Shown here piece by piece: positions 1 through 8,566 of a DNA stretch of 64,000 nucleotides (position 1 is the first letter of the stretch; each line of letters opens with the position of its first letter). The position numbers and the translations under genes are program-made. This stretch comes from Chloroflexota bacterium (GTDB taxonomy: Bacteria; Chloroflexota; UBA6077; FW602-bin22; CADDYW01). The notes under the pieces were generated by a model. It was not told where the DNA came from, searched no databases, and saw only the letters and a program-made list of their open reading frames with translations. The DNA lies in the NCBI GenBank assembly GCA_021324795.1, contig JAJPIK010000068.1, positions 124,001 through 188,000 of the forward strand. Direction: 5' to 3'.

Positions 1-245
1 ACGAGCTCCTGGTCGACGTGAGCGTCCGGAGGCAGGCAGACGTAAAGCGCGTCAAGCCTTTCGTGCGCGAGCATCTCCGGAAAGCTCAGATAGACCTTCG
101 CATCAAACGGCTGCGCCGCGGCGATAGCCCGCTCTTCGATCACGTCGCAAACCGCGACGACCTCAGCCTGATCGCGTAAATGACCGAGCGCCCCGAAGTG
201 GCGGCGGGTGATGTTACCGGTTCCGACAAAGCCAACACGGATCAC
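1..245 (-). CDS. Gfo/Idh/MocA family oxidoreductase, N-terminal fragment
   Basis: This is the N-terminal 81 residues of an NAD(P)-dependent dehydrogenase that acts on sugars or inositol-like substrates; the rest lies beyond the left edge. The reading frame starts with GTG and gives VIRVGFVGTGNITRRHFGAL, a classic Rossmann GxGxxxRRH start. It is followed by VAVCDV at the end of beta-2 and LDALYVCLPPDAHV, the usual phosphate-loop neighbourhood of this family. It sits directly downstream of a carbohydrate ABC permease on the same strand, so it probably belongs to a sugar uptake and oxidation operon. Substrate cannot be told from this part. Confidence 0.85.
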   Translation of the reverse strand, partial: MIRVGFVGTGNITRRHFGALGHLRDQAEVVAVCDVIEERAIAAAQPFDAKVYLSFPEMLAHERLDALYVCLPPDAHVDQEL

Positions 246-254
246 AATTATCCC

Positions 255-1280
255 CTATCCTTTTAATCCAGTGAGCACAATTCCTTGAATGAAAGCGCGC
301 TGGGCGACGAAGAAGATGATAATGATTGGCGTGATCATCATGGTCGACATGGCCATGAGGAGATTCGTCGTGTCGCGCCGGCCGATGGAAGCGTTTTTCA
401 GCAAGACGACCCCCATCGCCAGCGTCCAAGTATGAAAGTCGTTCAGGTAGATCAATGGCGCGAGAAAGTCATTCCAATGGAAGAGAAAGCTAAAGATCGT
501 GACGACAATGAGCGCCGGGACCGACAACGGGAGAATGATCCGCCAGTAGATGGTAAGGTAGCCGGCGCCGTCGAGCAGCGCGGCCTCTTCGAGCTCATCT
601 GGAATCGTGAGGAAGAACTGGCGCAGCAAAAAGACGTTGAAAGCGCCACCCCCGAACCAGAACGGGACGATCAGGGGAAGATACGTGCCGAGCCAGCCGA
701 ACGCTTTGAACATGATGTAAACCGGGATCAGCGTCACTGCATAGGGCAGCATGAGCGTGGCGAGCAGCGCGCCGAAGGCGACGTCGCGGCCGGGGAAGCG
801 CAACCGGGCAAAGCCGTAGGCGGCGAGCGACGAGGTCAGCACCTGACCGAGCATCGCTGGAATCGTGATGATCAGGGTATTGCGGGTATAGAGAAAGAAC
901 GGCAGCTCGGTCACGACCTCGGGATAATTCCCCCATTGGGCCGGATGTGGCAGCCAGATCGGGGGAAAGACGTAGATCTCCTGGGGCGATTTGAGCGAGG
1001 AGGACAGGAGCCAGAAAAATGGCAGGAGCAGAGGGCGGGGATCGCTGAATCGGTCACGCTGTCGGTTGCCGTCTGCCGAATCTGCCGATCCATCTCCTCG
1101 ATCTGTGGCTGGGCCGTTTCCAGAACCGGTCTGAGCAGCACCGCCACCGGGGGCAGCTCGGTTTGCGGTTGCTTCAAGCGCATGCTGGTCTGGCTTAGGC
1201 CTTGGCGGGTCGTCCAATCTTGGCGGCAAGGGTAGCTTGTTGTACACCATACTCGCCGATTTGGCATCTAAACCATACAA
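255..1280 (-). CDS. Carbohydrate ABC transporter permease (MalG-like) with abnormal N-terminus
   Basis: This is the inner-membrane permease of a sugar ABC transporter of the MalG/UgpE type (BPD_transp_1 domain). Normal family sequence begins at about residue 84 with LLLPFFWLLSSSLKSPQEIY and continues to the end. The EAA loop that contacts the ATPase is clear (EEAALLDGAGYLTIYWRIILP). The first 83 residues are unlike the family: they are rich in G, P, D, R and Q, carry no hydrophobic helix, and read like a non-coding frame of GC-rich DNA. The normal first membrane helix is therefore missing. The usual upstream partners (binding protein and MalF) are absent and a UbiB gene lies there instead. 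I infer that the 5' end was lost at a rearrangement. The protein may not be functional. Confidence 0.75.
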   Translation of the reverse strand: MYGLDAKSASMVYNKLPLPPRLDDPPRPKPDQHALEATANRAAPGGGAAQTGSGNGPATDRGDGSADSADGNRQRDRFSDPRPLLLPFFWLLSSSLKSPQEIYVFPPIWLPHPAQWGNYPEVVTELPFFLYTRNTLIITIPAMLGQVLTSSLAAYGFARLRFPGRDVAFGALLATLMLPYAVTLIPVYIMFKAFGWLGTYLPLIVPFWFGGGAFNVFLLRQFFLTIPDELEEAALLDGAGYLTIYWRIILPLSVPALIVVTIFSFLFHWNDFLAPLIYLNDFHTWTLAMGVVLLKNASIGRRDTTNLLMAMSTMMITPIIIIFFVAQRAFIQGIVLTGLKG

Positions 1281-1311
1281 AGGAGCAGAACTGAAGGAGC
1301 CAGCGCCCAGC

Positions 1312-3009
1312 TTAGCGACCGCGCGACCTCACAATACTCCAGGCGAGGTAGGCGCCAAGCATGCTGGCGGCAAGGAAGCCGCTGGCAAAGATGATTCCGG
1401 CCCAACGTTCGAAACCGGGAGGACGGTAGGTCGAGACGAGCACGGCGAGGCCATTGACGAAGGCAGCGGCGATGATCCCGAGGACGATGCGATTCGCCAA
1501 ACGCTCGAAGCGCTGAATCAGCGGCTCGAAGCCCATTGGCCGCATGCCGACCTCGAAGCCACCGCGTTCGAGATCGCCAAAGATCTGGCGCAACTGCTGG
1601 GGTAGCTCGACTCCCAGTAGCGCAGCGTCTAGGCTAGCCGCACCAAGCCGGCGGGCCCAACGCAGTGGCGAGAACTGTCGCAGGATTAACCCCTGAGCAT
1701 ACGGAACGAGTACCGTCGTCAGGTTGAAGGAGGGATCGAGTTGCCGGGCGAGGCCTTCGCCGACGATTAAGGTCTTGACGAGGAGGGCAAGGTGGGCGGG
1801 CAATCCTAAGCGATGCTCACGAATCAGCGCCAGGGCATCGGTCAAAAGCGCCGCGAAGCTGATCTCGCCCAAAGGCCGGTCATAGTAGCGGGCAATCAGA
1901 TGGTCCAGATCACTCCGCAGATGGAAGCGATCGATTCGTTCCCGAGCGACGCCGAGCTCGATTAGAGTCTCGACGACCCGATCGGTATTGTGCGTTGTGA
2001 CGGCGAAGAGCAACGCCGCCAGTTCGTCTTGGCTGTGCTCGTCGAGGATCCCGACCATCCCGAAGTCGACTAATCCGATCCGGCTGCTCGACTCGACGAA
2101 GAAATTACCCGGATGGGGATCCGCGTGATAGTAGCCATCCTCGAAGATCATCTTGAGGAGGATCTGGCTCGCTTGCTCGGCGAGCTTAGTGCGGTTGATC
2201 CCAGCGGCGTCGAGCGCATCGAGATCGTTGATCTTGATCCCTCTCATTCGCTCCAGGGTCAGTATGCGCGGAGTGGTGAGATGCCAATAGACCCGGGGAA
2301 CGCGCACCATTGGATTCTTGGAAAAGTTACTCCGAAAGCGTTCGGCATTCTGGCCTTCGTGAACGTAGTCGAGTTCCGAACGCAGGGTGCGCGCGAACTC
2401 TTCAGCCAGCCCGACCAGATCGTACTGATCGGCAAGATCCCAGCGTCGTTCGGCTGCCCTGGCGAGGTTCTGCAGGATGCCTAGGTCTTCCTCGACCTGC
2501 TCGAGGACGCCGGGCCGCTGCACTTTGACGACGACCTCGGTTCCATCCAAGAGAGTCGCGGCGTGGACCTGACCGATTGACGCGGCGGCCAAAGGGATCT
2601 CCGCGAAGGCCTGGAAGAGACGATCCAATGGCTGGCCGAGTTCGGCGACGACGACCTGCTCTACCTCCTCAAATGGGACTGGCGGCGCACTATCCTGCAG
2701 CTTGGCTAGCTCCTGCTGATACTCGGGCGGCAGCAGATCGGCGCGCGTGGAAAGAATCTGGCCAAGCTTAATGAAAGTTGTTCCCAACTCTTCGAGTACC
2801 AAACGAACGCGCTCCGGTCGAGTGTATGGAATGTGGTGCTGCTGGCGACCGAACAAGCGCCGGGGAAATGACACGAAGCGCTCGAGACCGAGCACACTGA
2901 GCAGGTAAGCCATGCCGTGCCGAGCGAAAGCCTCGGCGATTTGTCGATAGCGCGAGGCATATCTTGTGAAACGCTGCTTGGGAAAGGTTCGGGGAGCGGA
3001 AAAGCTCAT
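1312..3009 (-). CDS. ubiB: ABC1/UbiB family atypical kinase
   Basis: This is a member of the UbiB/ADCK protein-kinase-like family, which supports quinone or isoprenoid lipid metabolism at the membrane. Family hallmarks are present: the KxGQ motif in TTFIKLGQILSTRADLLPPEY, the Ala-rich loop AAASIGQVHAA, the lysine in VVVKVQRPG, the catalytic HADPHPGNFF and the metal-binding LVDFGMVG. The C-terminus has two hydrophobic helices typical of UbiB anchors. I chose the start at MSFSAP, which overlaps the stop of the preceding small gene by ATGA and implies translational coupling. The 66 extra residues in the ORF track are the other frame of that small gene. Length is about 565 residues, normal for the family. 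Confidence 0.9.
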   Translation of the reverse strand: MSFSAPRTFPKQRFTRYASRYRQIAEAFARHGMAYLLSVLGLERFVSFPRRLFGRQQHHIPYTRPERVRLVLEELGTTFIKLGQILSTRADLLPPEYQQELAKLQDSAPPVPFEEVEQVVVAELGQPLDRLFQAFAEIPLAAASIGQVHAATLLDGTEVVVKVQRPGVLEQVEEDLGILQNLARAAERRWDLADQYDLVGLAEEFARTLRSELDYVHEGQNAERFRSNFSKNPMVRVPRVYWHLTTPRILTLERMRGIKINDLDALDAAGINRTKLAEQASQILLKMIFEDGYYHADPHPGNFFVESSSRIGLVDFGMVGILDEHSQDELAALLFAVTTHNTDRVVETLIELGVARERIDRFHLRSDLDHLIARYYDRPLGEISFAALLTDALALIREHRLGLPAHLALLVKTLIVGEGLARQLDPSFNLTTVLVPYAQGLILRQFSPLRWARRLGAASLDAALLGVELPQQLRQIFGDLERGGFEVGMRPMGFEPLIQRFERLANRIVLGIIAAAFVNGLAVLVSTYRPPGFERWAGIIFASGFLAASMLGAYLAWSIVRSRGR

Positions 3010-3242
3010 GAGTTCCTTCGATTTCGTTCGGTCAGCCGGGCGGCGCGGACGGTGCGCGAAGCAAAGACGTTCGAAGCGATGCCGATAACCAGGCCGATTG
3101 CCATGCCAACTAGCATGGCCGATGACCCACCAAGCAGCAGCGCGAGCAGTGCGCCCAGGATGACCGGAGCAATCGTTAAGGTCCACACTGCGCAGGTCAT
3201 CAACCAACCCAGTGTCGCCGCCTTGGCCTGCTGATTATTCAT
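3006..3242 (-). CDS. Small two-helix membrane protein
   Basis: This is a protein of 78 residues with two predicted membrane helices, roughly residues 12-38 (Leu/Ala-rich) and 42-62 (VGMAIGLVIGIAS), and an Arg-rich cytoplasmic tail. I do not recognise a family. Its stop codon overlaps the UbiB start (ATGA), so the two are very probably co-translated, and the small protein may act with or anchor the UbiB kinase. The RBS ahead of the ATG is weak. It reads as a real gene because the hydrophobic pattern is coherent and the junction is tight. Confidence 0.65.
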   Translation of the reverse strand: MNNQQAKAATLGWLMTCAVWTLTIAPVILGALLALLLGGSSAMLVGMAIGLVIGIASNVFASRTVRAARLTERNRRNS

Positions 3243-3600
3243 TCATCCCGCTTTCGTGCCTGCCTTGAGACGCAAAAAGTGTACAGGGAGAGTTTACCGC
3301 AGATCTGGATTTATCGATGGCGAACGAGCTATCAAGCCACACGTCTGATCGACCCAGACTCCTGTCGGCAATGTCATCAGCAGCCATGGTGCCTGTTGCA
3401 AGGCACGTATGATACCTCTTGGGGCCGGTGACGTCGAGAGAACGCGATTCGCAGTTAGCAGGGGAGCCAGTGACGTCACCGGGTTTGCAAAGAGCGAGCT
3501 GGCCTGGGCATCCCCCAGCTTCGGAAAGTCATGATCATGTCAGAGACCGGTAAGCCAACTGTTCTTAGATTTCTGTCCTCGCTTCGTGGCCACTCCGGCC
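3243..3600. other. Intergenic region without recognisable genes
   Basis: This stretch lies upstream of the small membrane protein/ubiB pair and downstream of the aldo/keto reductase, all on the minus strand. It should hold the promoter of the pair. The one ORF listed here (61 residues) has no RBS and no family resemblance. I see no strong hairpin. Confidence 0.5.
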
Positions 3601-4458
3601 CTATACGAACAGCGGCTCCATCTGCTGCGCTTTGACGACCTGGGCCATTTCCTCATCGCTCGGTCGGCGCTCAAACCGGTTCGCGGCGTCGAGTACTTTC
3701 GGTAGCACGTGTATGTCGCCGACCGTGTTCAGGAAGACGCCGGGGCGGCCGAACACCCAGTGGACGGCGCGGTCGATGTCTTCCTGGTTCTGCAAAGGCT
3801 CGTACCAGGTCGACGTGGTGTGCGGGCGGTCGCCCCAGGGCGCGCGGGTGATCGACTTGATCGTCTGCACTGCCACGTTCCGCTGCTGGCAGACCGTGAC
3901 CAGCGCTTCGAAATCGGCGGCATACTGCGGGTTTTGGATCAACACGTAATTATACGGAAGAAGAACCGAGTCGAAGTCGAAGCGCTCCAAGGAGCGCAGA
4001 TGCATCTTGGCGATCCCCAGGCCGTGGCCGGTCACGCCGATAAAGCGGACCAGCCCTTCGTCACGCGCCTCGATCGCCGCCTTGAGCGCCCCCTCGGGGC
4101 CCATCGCTACTTCCCATTCTTCTGGCTGGGCGAGATTGTGAAGCTGAATGAGGTCCACCTGTTGGACGCGCAAGCGCTCTAACGAACGGCGAATCTGGTC
4201 GCGTGCTCCCTGATAGCTGCGCTCGCCGGTCTTTGTCGCCAGGAAGAAGCGATCGCGGTTTCGTTCGAGGAATGGCCCAAGTCGCAGCTCCGATTCGCCA
4301 TAACTAGCGGCGGTGTCGATGTGATTTACACCGTAACGGTCGATCAGCTCGAACGTGCGATCAGCTTCCTCTTGGGTCACCCGGCTCAGCGAGGCTGCGC
4401 CGAAGATGGTACGGGTGCTCTGATGACCGGTCCGTCCAAAGTTCAGCGTTGGAATCAT
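3601..4458 (-). CDS. Aldo/keto reductase
   Basis: This is an NAD(P)H-dependent oxidoreductase of the aldo/keto reductase superfamily with a TIM-barrel fold. The catalytic tetrad is visible: Asp and Tyr in HIDTAASYG, Lys in FFLATKTGE, and His in VDLIQLHNL. The length of 285 residues fits the short bacterial YdhF/YghZ-like branch. Start choice is supported by AAGGAG seven bases ahead of the ATG. It stands alone, transcribed away from the DUF5666-like gene, so the substrate cannot be inferred from context. Confidence 0.9.
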   Translation of the reverse strand: MIPTLNFGRTGHQSTRTIFGAASLSRVTQEEADRTFELIDRYGVNHIDTAASYGESELRLGPFLERNRDRFFLATKTGERSYQGARDQIRRSLERLRVQQVDLIQLHNLAQPEEWEVAMGPEGALKAAIEARDEGLVRFIGVTGHGLGIAKMHLRSLERFDFDSVLLPYNYVLIQNPQYAADFEALVTVCQQRNVAVQTIKSITRAPWGDRPHTTSTWYEPLQNQEDIDRAVHWVFGRPGVFLNTVGDIHVLPKVLDAANRFERRPSDEEMAQVVKAQQMEPLFV

Positions 4459-4498
4459 GATTCTCTCCTTACTTCTGTGGCAAGCATAACCCCGTCGT

Positions 4499-4906
4499 TT
4501 GAAGAGTAGCGTTCGTCTGCTAGCATGTCAACCAATCTTGTCCAACGCACCTTTGGTCAGACTCGCCGGACTCCTGGCCGCACTCACCCTGGCCGTCACG
4601 CCGATCGGCATGACGACAAATCGCAAGACAGCGATCTCCGTGGTGACGCTCTCGGTCAAAACGGCGAACGGCAGCGCGGCTGCCATTCAGGAAATCGTGC
4701 CTGGTCACATCCGCACCTTAGCTATCGGCCAGGTGGCAGACATTCACCTCGGCGAGACGCTCGTCATCGTGGGCCACCAGCAGGGATCGGTCCTACCCGC
4801 TACGAGCGTCAGCATTTCTCCTGTCTTCGCCGGTGGGACGAGCACAGTTCCCACGGAGCCCCCTGGTCAACCGAAACCGAATCCAATTTCGTTAATTTTA
4901 CGATGA
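4499..4906 (+). CDS. Exported protein with DUF5666-like domain
   Basis: This protein of about 135 residues begins with TTG. A hydrophobic segment at about residues 20-37 ([19 protein letters not shown]) looks like a signal peptide or membrane anchor. The following part has the pattern of DUF5666-type beta repeats: [19 protein letters not shown], then [19 protein letters not shown], then [10 protein letters not shown]. The C-terminus is Pro/Thr-rich. Such proteins are secreted and of unknown function. The start is uncertain because no good RBS is visible ahead of the TTG. The overlapping frame of similar length lacks any family pattern. Confidence 0.5.
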   Translation: MKSSVRLLACQPILSNAPLVRLAGLLAALTLAVTPIGMTTNRKTAISVVTLSVKTANGSAAAIQEIVPGHIRTLAIGQVADIHLGETLVIVGHQQGSVLPATSVSISPVFAGGTSTVPTEPPGQPKPNPISLILR

Positions 4907-4961
4907 TAGTCATAGGAGATTCGTATAAATTGGCTGAATGCCAGGTGATGAGGGGACCGAC

Positions 4962-5336
4962 GTGAATAAGAGCGATCAGGGAAGTCAGTCGACGGTTTAC
5001 GAATCGATTCGCGGCACGATTGTCGAAGCGGGTATCAATCCGGAAAGCCCAGCAGGGAAGGAGATCACCGCGAGTCTACTCCAGAAGGCGACAATCTTGG
5101 CAGGTGTGACTCGGTCGCATTCGTGGGTGCGGAGTTGTATGACAAAAGACTTAGTGGATGCTGCCCGATGGGTTGGCCTGAACGTCGACGAGGCAGGCCG
5201 CCTCAGTATCCCGGATCACTGGAGACGCCCCGACGATGCGACACTCGAACGCTTCCGCCTACCGCGGCTCGCCCATTGGCTGGCCGACCGTTGCGCGTAC
5301 GGAATAGCCGGAACGCGGAGACACCGGTATCGTTAG
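4962..5336 (+). CDS. Hypothetical protein
   Basis: This is a soluble protein of about 124 residues that I do not recognise. The GTG start is preferred over the upstream ATG because GAGGGG lies six bases before it. The middle reads as an amphipathic helical region (ITASLLQKATILAGVTRSHS) and the end is Arg-rich. Possible HTH-like or helical adaptor roles are speculation. It precedes the first long hairpin and the nitrate-gene remnant, on the same strand. Confidence 0.5.
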   Translation: MNKSDQGSQSTVYESIRGTIVEAGINPESPAGKEITASLLQKATILAGVTRSHSWVRSCMTKDLVDAARWVGLNVDEAGRLSIPDHWRRPDDATLERFRLPRLAHWLADRCAYGIAGTRRHRYR

Positions 5337-5479
5337 CGGGTTTTACCCTCTCTTTACTCCGATGTCCAGACTACCCGCTCATGATACCAGTACGATATCA
5401 AACCGATCTAGCTCCACGCTTGTGCAGAACATCCTAAAAAAATATGCGCACTTCTGTATGGCGCGTCCGTAGCTCGGGC

Positions 5480-5528
5480 TCTCTCCAGGGCGTAGATTGG
5501 AGTAGTAGCAATCTACGCCCTGGAGAGA
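5480..5528. repeat. Perfect 19-bp inverted repeat (hairpin 1)
   Basis: The left arm TCTCTCCAGGGCGTAGATT and its exact reverse complement are separated by an 11-base loop. There is no T-run after either arm, so it is not a textbook intrinsic terminator. It ends 37 bases before the nitrate-gene chimera. Similar perfect 19-bp-arm hairpins with unrelated sequence occur at the end of that chimera and before the gntR gene. Confidence 0.85.
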
Positions 5529-5565
5529 CGCTATCCATGCTGTTTAGCCAGGTCTCACCGGACTG

Positions 5566-6000
5566 ATGGCGGTAAGCATGCTTACTCCGGCTGAGACAGG
5601 AACCCTCACTCACTGTCCCGATTGTGCGTTTCAATGCGGAATGACTCTGGTTCGTGCGAACGAGGAGATATCGGTCGCAGCGCGACCAGATTTTCCGGTC
5701 AACCGTGGCGTCCTCTGCGTCAAAGGGTGGACGGCGGCCGAGACGCTGGAACATCCGGACCGTCTCCGAACTCCGCTGGTCCGTGACACCGGTGCGCTTC
5801 GCCCGGCCGGCTGGGTTGGTGGTCTGGGCGCTTTTGGAGGCTTTGCTATTCCGCCATTGCTTGGTATCATGGTACATATGCAGGGGGCCGCCGGCTACGC
5901 TCAGGGATTCGTGATCTTTTCCGGATTAGCAGCTTTTTCCCTCGTCCTCGCATATCGGATTGCCGCGCCTCGTCGGTCTCCGTCCAGTCAGTTTTCGTAG
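5566..6000 (+). pseudogene. Chimeric remnant: molybdoenzyme Fe-S N-terminus fused to NarK C-terminus
   Basis: The open frame of 144 residues joins two unrelated gene ends. Residues 1-82 match the start of an assimilatory nitrate reductase or formate dehydrogenase-like molybdopterin enzyme, with the 4Fe-4S motif CPDCAFQC, a fourth cysteine in GVLCVKGW and the typical LEHPDRLRTPLVRD. From about residue 83 the sequence becomes WVGGLGAFGGFAIPPLLG and a final hydrophobic helix, matching the last two membrane segments of NarK nitrate/nitrite transporters. Neither catalytic domain nor transport pore is present, so I infer an in-frame deletion between neighbouring nas/nar genes. Its stop codon lies inside the left arm of hairpin 2. 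It could still be expressed as a small membrane Fe-S protein, but there is no positive evidence for that. Confidence 0.75.
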
Positions 6001-6032
6001 AGGCGAGACTTACCTCGCCTCTACGAAAACTG
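5989..6032. repeat. Perfect 19-bp inverted repeat (hairpin 2)
   Basis: The arm CAGTTTTCGTAGAGGCGAG and its exact reverse complement are separated by a 6-base loop. The left arm contains the TAG stop codon of the chimeric remnant. It may terminate transcription between the remnant and the fmdE-like gene, but no T-run follows. Confidence 0.85.
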
Positions 6033-6070
6033 GTCGGCTACATGGTCTTGAAGCCACTCCTTGCGAGGTG

Positions 6071-6745
6071 ATGGCCGAAATGAAAACGCTCGAGAAGCTT
6101 CTCGAAGCGAGCGCGGCTTTGCATACCCACCTTTGCCCGCGCCAGGTGCTCGGCGTCCGCATGGCACTCTTAGCAGGGCGGATTCTCGACCTGGAGCTCC
6201 CTTGTCCGGATAAGCGCCTTCTTGTCATTGTCGAAACTGACGGCTGCATGGTAGACGGTGTCGCCGTGGTCACCGGCTGCTCGGTTGGCCGAAGAACGCT
6301 GCGCATCGAGGATTTTGGCAAGATCGCAGCAACGTTCGTCGATACCCTGAAAGACCGAGCTGTCCGGATTGCACCGCATTCCGACGCACGGGTTCGCGTG
6401 GTTGGCTTTGCCCCGGAAGCCGTTGATCGTTGGACTGCCCAGCTTCTCGGCTATCAGCGCATGCCGGATGATTTGCTTCTTATCTGGCAATGGGTGAAGC
6501 TGACGACTCCGGTCGCGATTATTGTCGGCCAGGATGGTCAGCGCACGACCTGTCAGCATTGCCATGAAGAGATCATCAACCAACGTGAGGTCGCGCGCAA
6601 CGGCGTGATCCTCTGCCGGGCCTGCGCGGGCAGCGCTTACTATCAATCTGTTGCACCGGAGATTGAAGGAACGAGGGTGACCAGCCCAGAGTCTCCGCCC
6701 CTTCAAGGCGAGGGCTCGATCCCGCCGACCCCTGCTTGCCCCTAA
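6071..6745 (+). CDS. FmdE family protein with C-terminal zinc finger
   Basis: This protein resembles subunit E of tungsten/molybdenum formylmethanofuran dehydrogenase (FmdE domain), found in many bacteria near molybdoenzymes. The N-terminus has the metal-site motif HTHLCPRQVLGVRMALLAGR, close to the family HGHLCPG, followed by VETDGCMVDGVAVVTGC. A C-terminal zinc ribbon is formed by CQHC and CRAC (about residues 160-186). I chose the start at MAEMKTL because the hairpin lies upstream and GAGG precedes it; the second Met, three codons later, is equally possible. Its neighbour is the remnant of a nitrate-reductase-like gene, so it may be an orphaned accessory factor for molybdoenzyme function. 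Confidence 0.8.
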   Translation: MAEMKTLEKLLEASAALHTHLCPRQVLGVRMALLAGRILDLELPCPDKRLLVIVETDGCMVDGVAVVTGCSVGRRTLRIEDFGKIAATFVDTLKDRAVRIAPHSDARVRVVGFAPEAVDRWTAQLLGYQRMPDDLLLIWQWVKLTTPVAIIVGQDGQRTTCQHCHEEIINQREVARNGVILCRACAGSAYYQSVAPEIEGTRVTSPESPPLQGEGSIPPTPACP

Positions 6746-6801
6746 CCATTTCCTCAAAAGGGTAGAGAGCATCCTTCCTTTCAGCCTCCCCGCGAAAAAT
6801 G

Positions 6802-6831
6802 TTTACCGACCGGACCAACGTTTGTTATGAT
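6802..6831 (+). promoter_or_regulatory. Candidate sigma-70 promoter
   Basis: TTTACC and TATGAT are separated by 18 bases and lie about 60 bases ahead of the DHA2 exporter gene. The stretch is AT-richer than its surroundings. This is a pattern match only. Confidence 0.4.
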
Positions 6832-6890
6832 ACTTCGCGTAGACAAGAATATTTCTATCGACAACAATAACGAGCCGGGAGCTAGCCACT

Positions 6891-8426
6891 GTGTCTGAAA
6901 AATGGAACGTCATGATCTCCACGATGCTCGGCATCTTGATGTTTTTGATCGACGTTACGGTCGTGAACGTTGCTTTGGCGAAGCTCCAGGCGGTTTACGG
7001 GGTCGACGTCGCTACGGTGCAGTGGGTGATTACCGGCTACGCCCTAGCGAGCGGTATTGCCACCCCTTTGGCGAGCTATCTTGCGCTCCGTTTTGGCACC
7101 AAGCGTGTCTGGCTGATTGCTCTCAGCGTTTTCACCGGAGCTTCCATTTTGTGCGGGCTATCACCAGTTTTCTTCATTTTGATCGTCGGACGAACTCTAC
7201 AAGGTTTCGCCGGAGGCATGCTCTTGCCAATCGGGATCAGTCAGCTTTTCGCAGCGTTTCCCCCCGGCGAACGTGGTCTGGCGTTGGGCTTTTTTGCCAT
7301 ACCCCTCGTAGCCGGGCCAGCCCTCGGACCGACGCTGGGCGGCTACATCGTCACCAATTCCGATTGGCGACTGGTGTTTTTTATCAATGCGCCAATTGGA
7401 TTTCTTGCCGTATTACTCGGAGCCATCCTGCTCCGCCAGAGTATCGCCGAAGAAGCACCCCGATTTGACGCTCTCGGTGCCGTTTTTTCCGTTCTAGGAT
7501 TCGGAACCATTCTGTACGGGCTTTCACGTGCTGCACCCGATGGCTGGGGCTCCCTGGAAGTTGTCTCGCTCCTGACGTTTGGAACAATCTGCCTGATTGC
7601 TTTTGTGGTCGCTGAGTTGCTTCAGAATGAGCCGCTGCTCGACGTGCGCTTGTTTAGCATCTGGCAGTTTATGATTGCGAATGTCGTCGGTTGGGTTAGC
7701 ACTGTCGCGCTGTTTGGCGCGGAGTTCCTCTTGCCTTTGTATCTCCAGAACCTGCGTGGTCTCTCGGCTGTAGACACCGGCCTGCTCTTGATGCCTCAGG
7801 GGCTCGCAGCGGGCCTCGTCGGACCGATCGCCGGGCGGCTCACCGACAAGATTGGCGCGCGCTACGTCGTCGTGTTCGGATTCATTCTGCTCGCGATCAA
7901 TACCTGGAATCTTTCACAACTGACAATCTCGACCAGTTACGAGACGCTGCGCCTGCTGCTTGTGATTCGTGGTGCCGCCCTCGGGTTCGCCCTGCAGCCG
8001 ACCCAGCTCGTGGCGCTCGCGGTCGTTCCCCGCCGCCAGTTGACCAGCGCGAGCTCGCTCAACAACGCCCTGCGGAACGTCTTTCAGTCTTTTGGTGTTG
8101 CCTTGCTCGGGACGATCGTTCAAACCCAGACGGCCTTGCGAACGGCCCAGCTCAGCCAGCAAGTCACCCTGACCTCGGCGCCCGCTCAATTTATTGAGCA
8201 GTTCAGGCTTTTCTTGGAGCTGCGGGCCGGTCTGGCGGGGCCGGCGGCCGAGGCGGGGGCGATTGTGCTGCTCTTTGGCCAGATCGAGCGGCAAGCGGCT
8301 GTCCTGGCATTCGGTGATGCCTACCGCTTTACCTTCTTCGCGGCATTGCTGGCAATTTTGCTCAGTTTCCTCTTGCCGGGGCGCGGGGCAGTCAAGGCGG
8401 ATCCCAGCCTAATGAGCGGACATTAA
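6891..8426 (+). CDS. MFS multidrug exporter, DHA2 (EmrB/QacA) family, 14 TM
   Basis: This is a drug:H+ antiporter of the major facilitator superfamily in the cytoplasmic membrane. The first helix has the DHA2 signature LMFLIDVTVVNVALAKLQ, followed by TVQWVITGYALA, motif B-like GRTLQGFAGGMLLPIG, and motif C-like GPALGPTLGGYIV. The length of 511 residues and the hydrophobic profile fit 14 helices. GTG is the start, with GGGAG upstream. It faces a second MFS exporter in convergent orientation; no regulator gene is adjacent. The substrate cannot be deduced. Confidence 0.92.
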   Translation: MSEKWNVMISTMLGILMFLIDVTVVNVALAKLQAVYGVDVATVQWVITGYALASGIATPLASYLALRFGTKRVWLIALSVFTGASILCGLSPVFFILIVGRTLQGFAGGMLLPIGISQLFAAFPPGERGLALGFFAIPLVAGPALGPTLGGYIVTNSDWRLVFFINAPIGFLAVLLGAILLRQSIAEEAPRFDALGAVFSVLGFGTILYGLSRAAPDGWGSLEVVSLLTFGTICLIAFVVAELLQNEPLLDVRLFSIWQFMIANVVGWVSTVALFGAEFLLPLYLQNLRGLSAVDTGLLLMPQGLAAGLVGPIAGRLTDKIGARYVVVFGFILLAINTWNLSQLTISTSYETLRLLLVIRGAALGFALQPTQLVALAVVPRRQLTSASSLNNALRNVFQSFGVALLGTIVQTQTALRTAQLSQQVTLTSAPAQFIEQFRLFLELRAGLAGPAAEAGAIVLLFGQIERQAAVLAFGDAYRFTFFAALLAILLSFLLPGRGAVKADPSLMSGH

Positions 8427-8566
8427 AGTCGGTCGTGGGGCTTTCACCGTCTCTGGTCGATTGCCGGCCTGGAGCGCGGCCCCTTGCAAGCCGCTCGCCG
8501 CATTGTCCGACCATTGGAGCCAGGGCAGCAGGAAATGGCTTCAGGCCGTACGCTCCGCGTGCAGGC

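Noticed and set aside
285-1235. Plus-strand ORF of 316 residues opposite the permease
   Set aside because: The minus strand encodes a clear MalG domain here; the plus frame is low-complexity and charged, with no recognisable motif.
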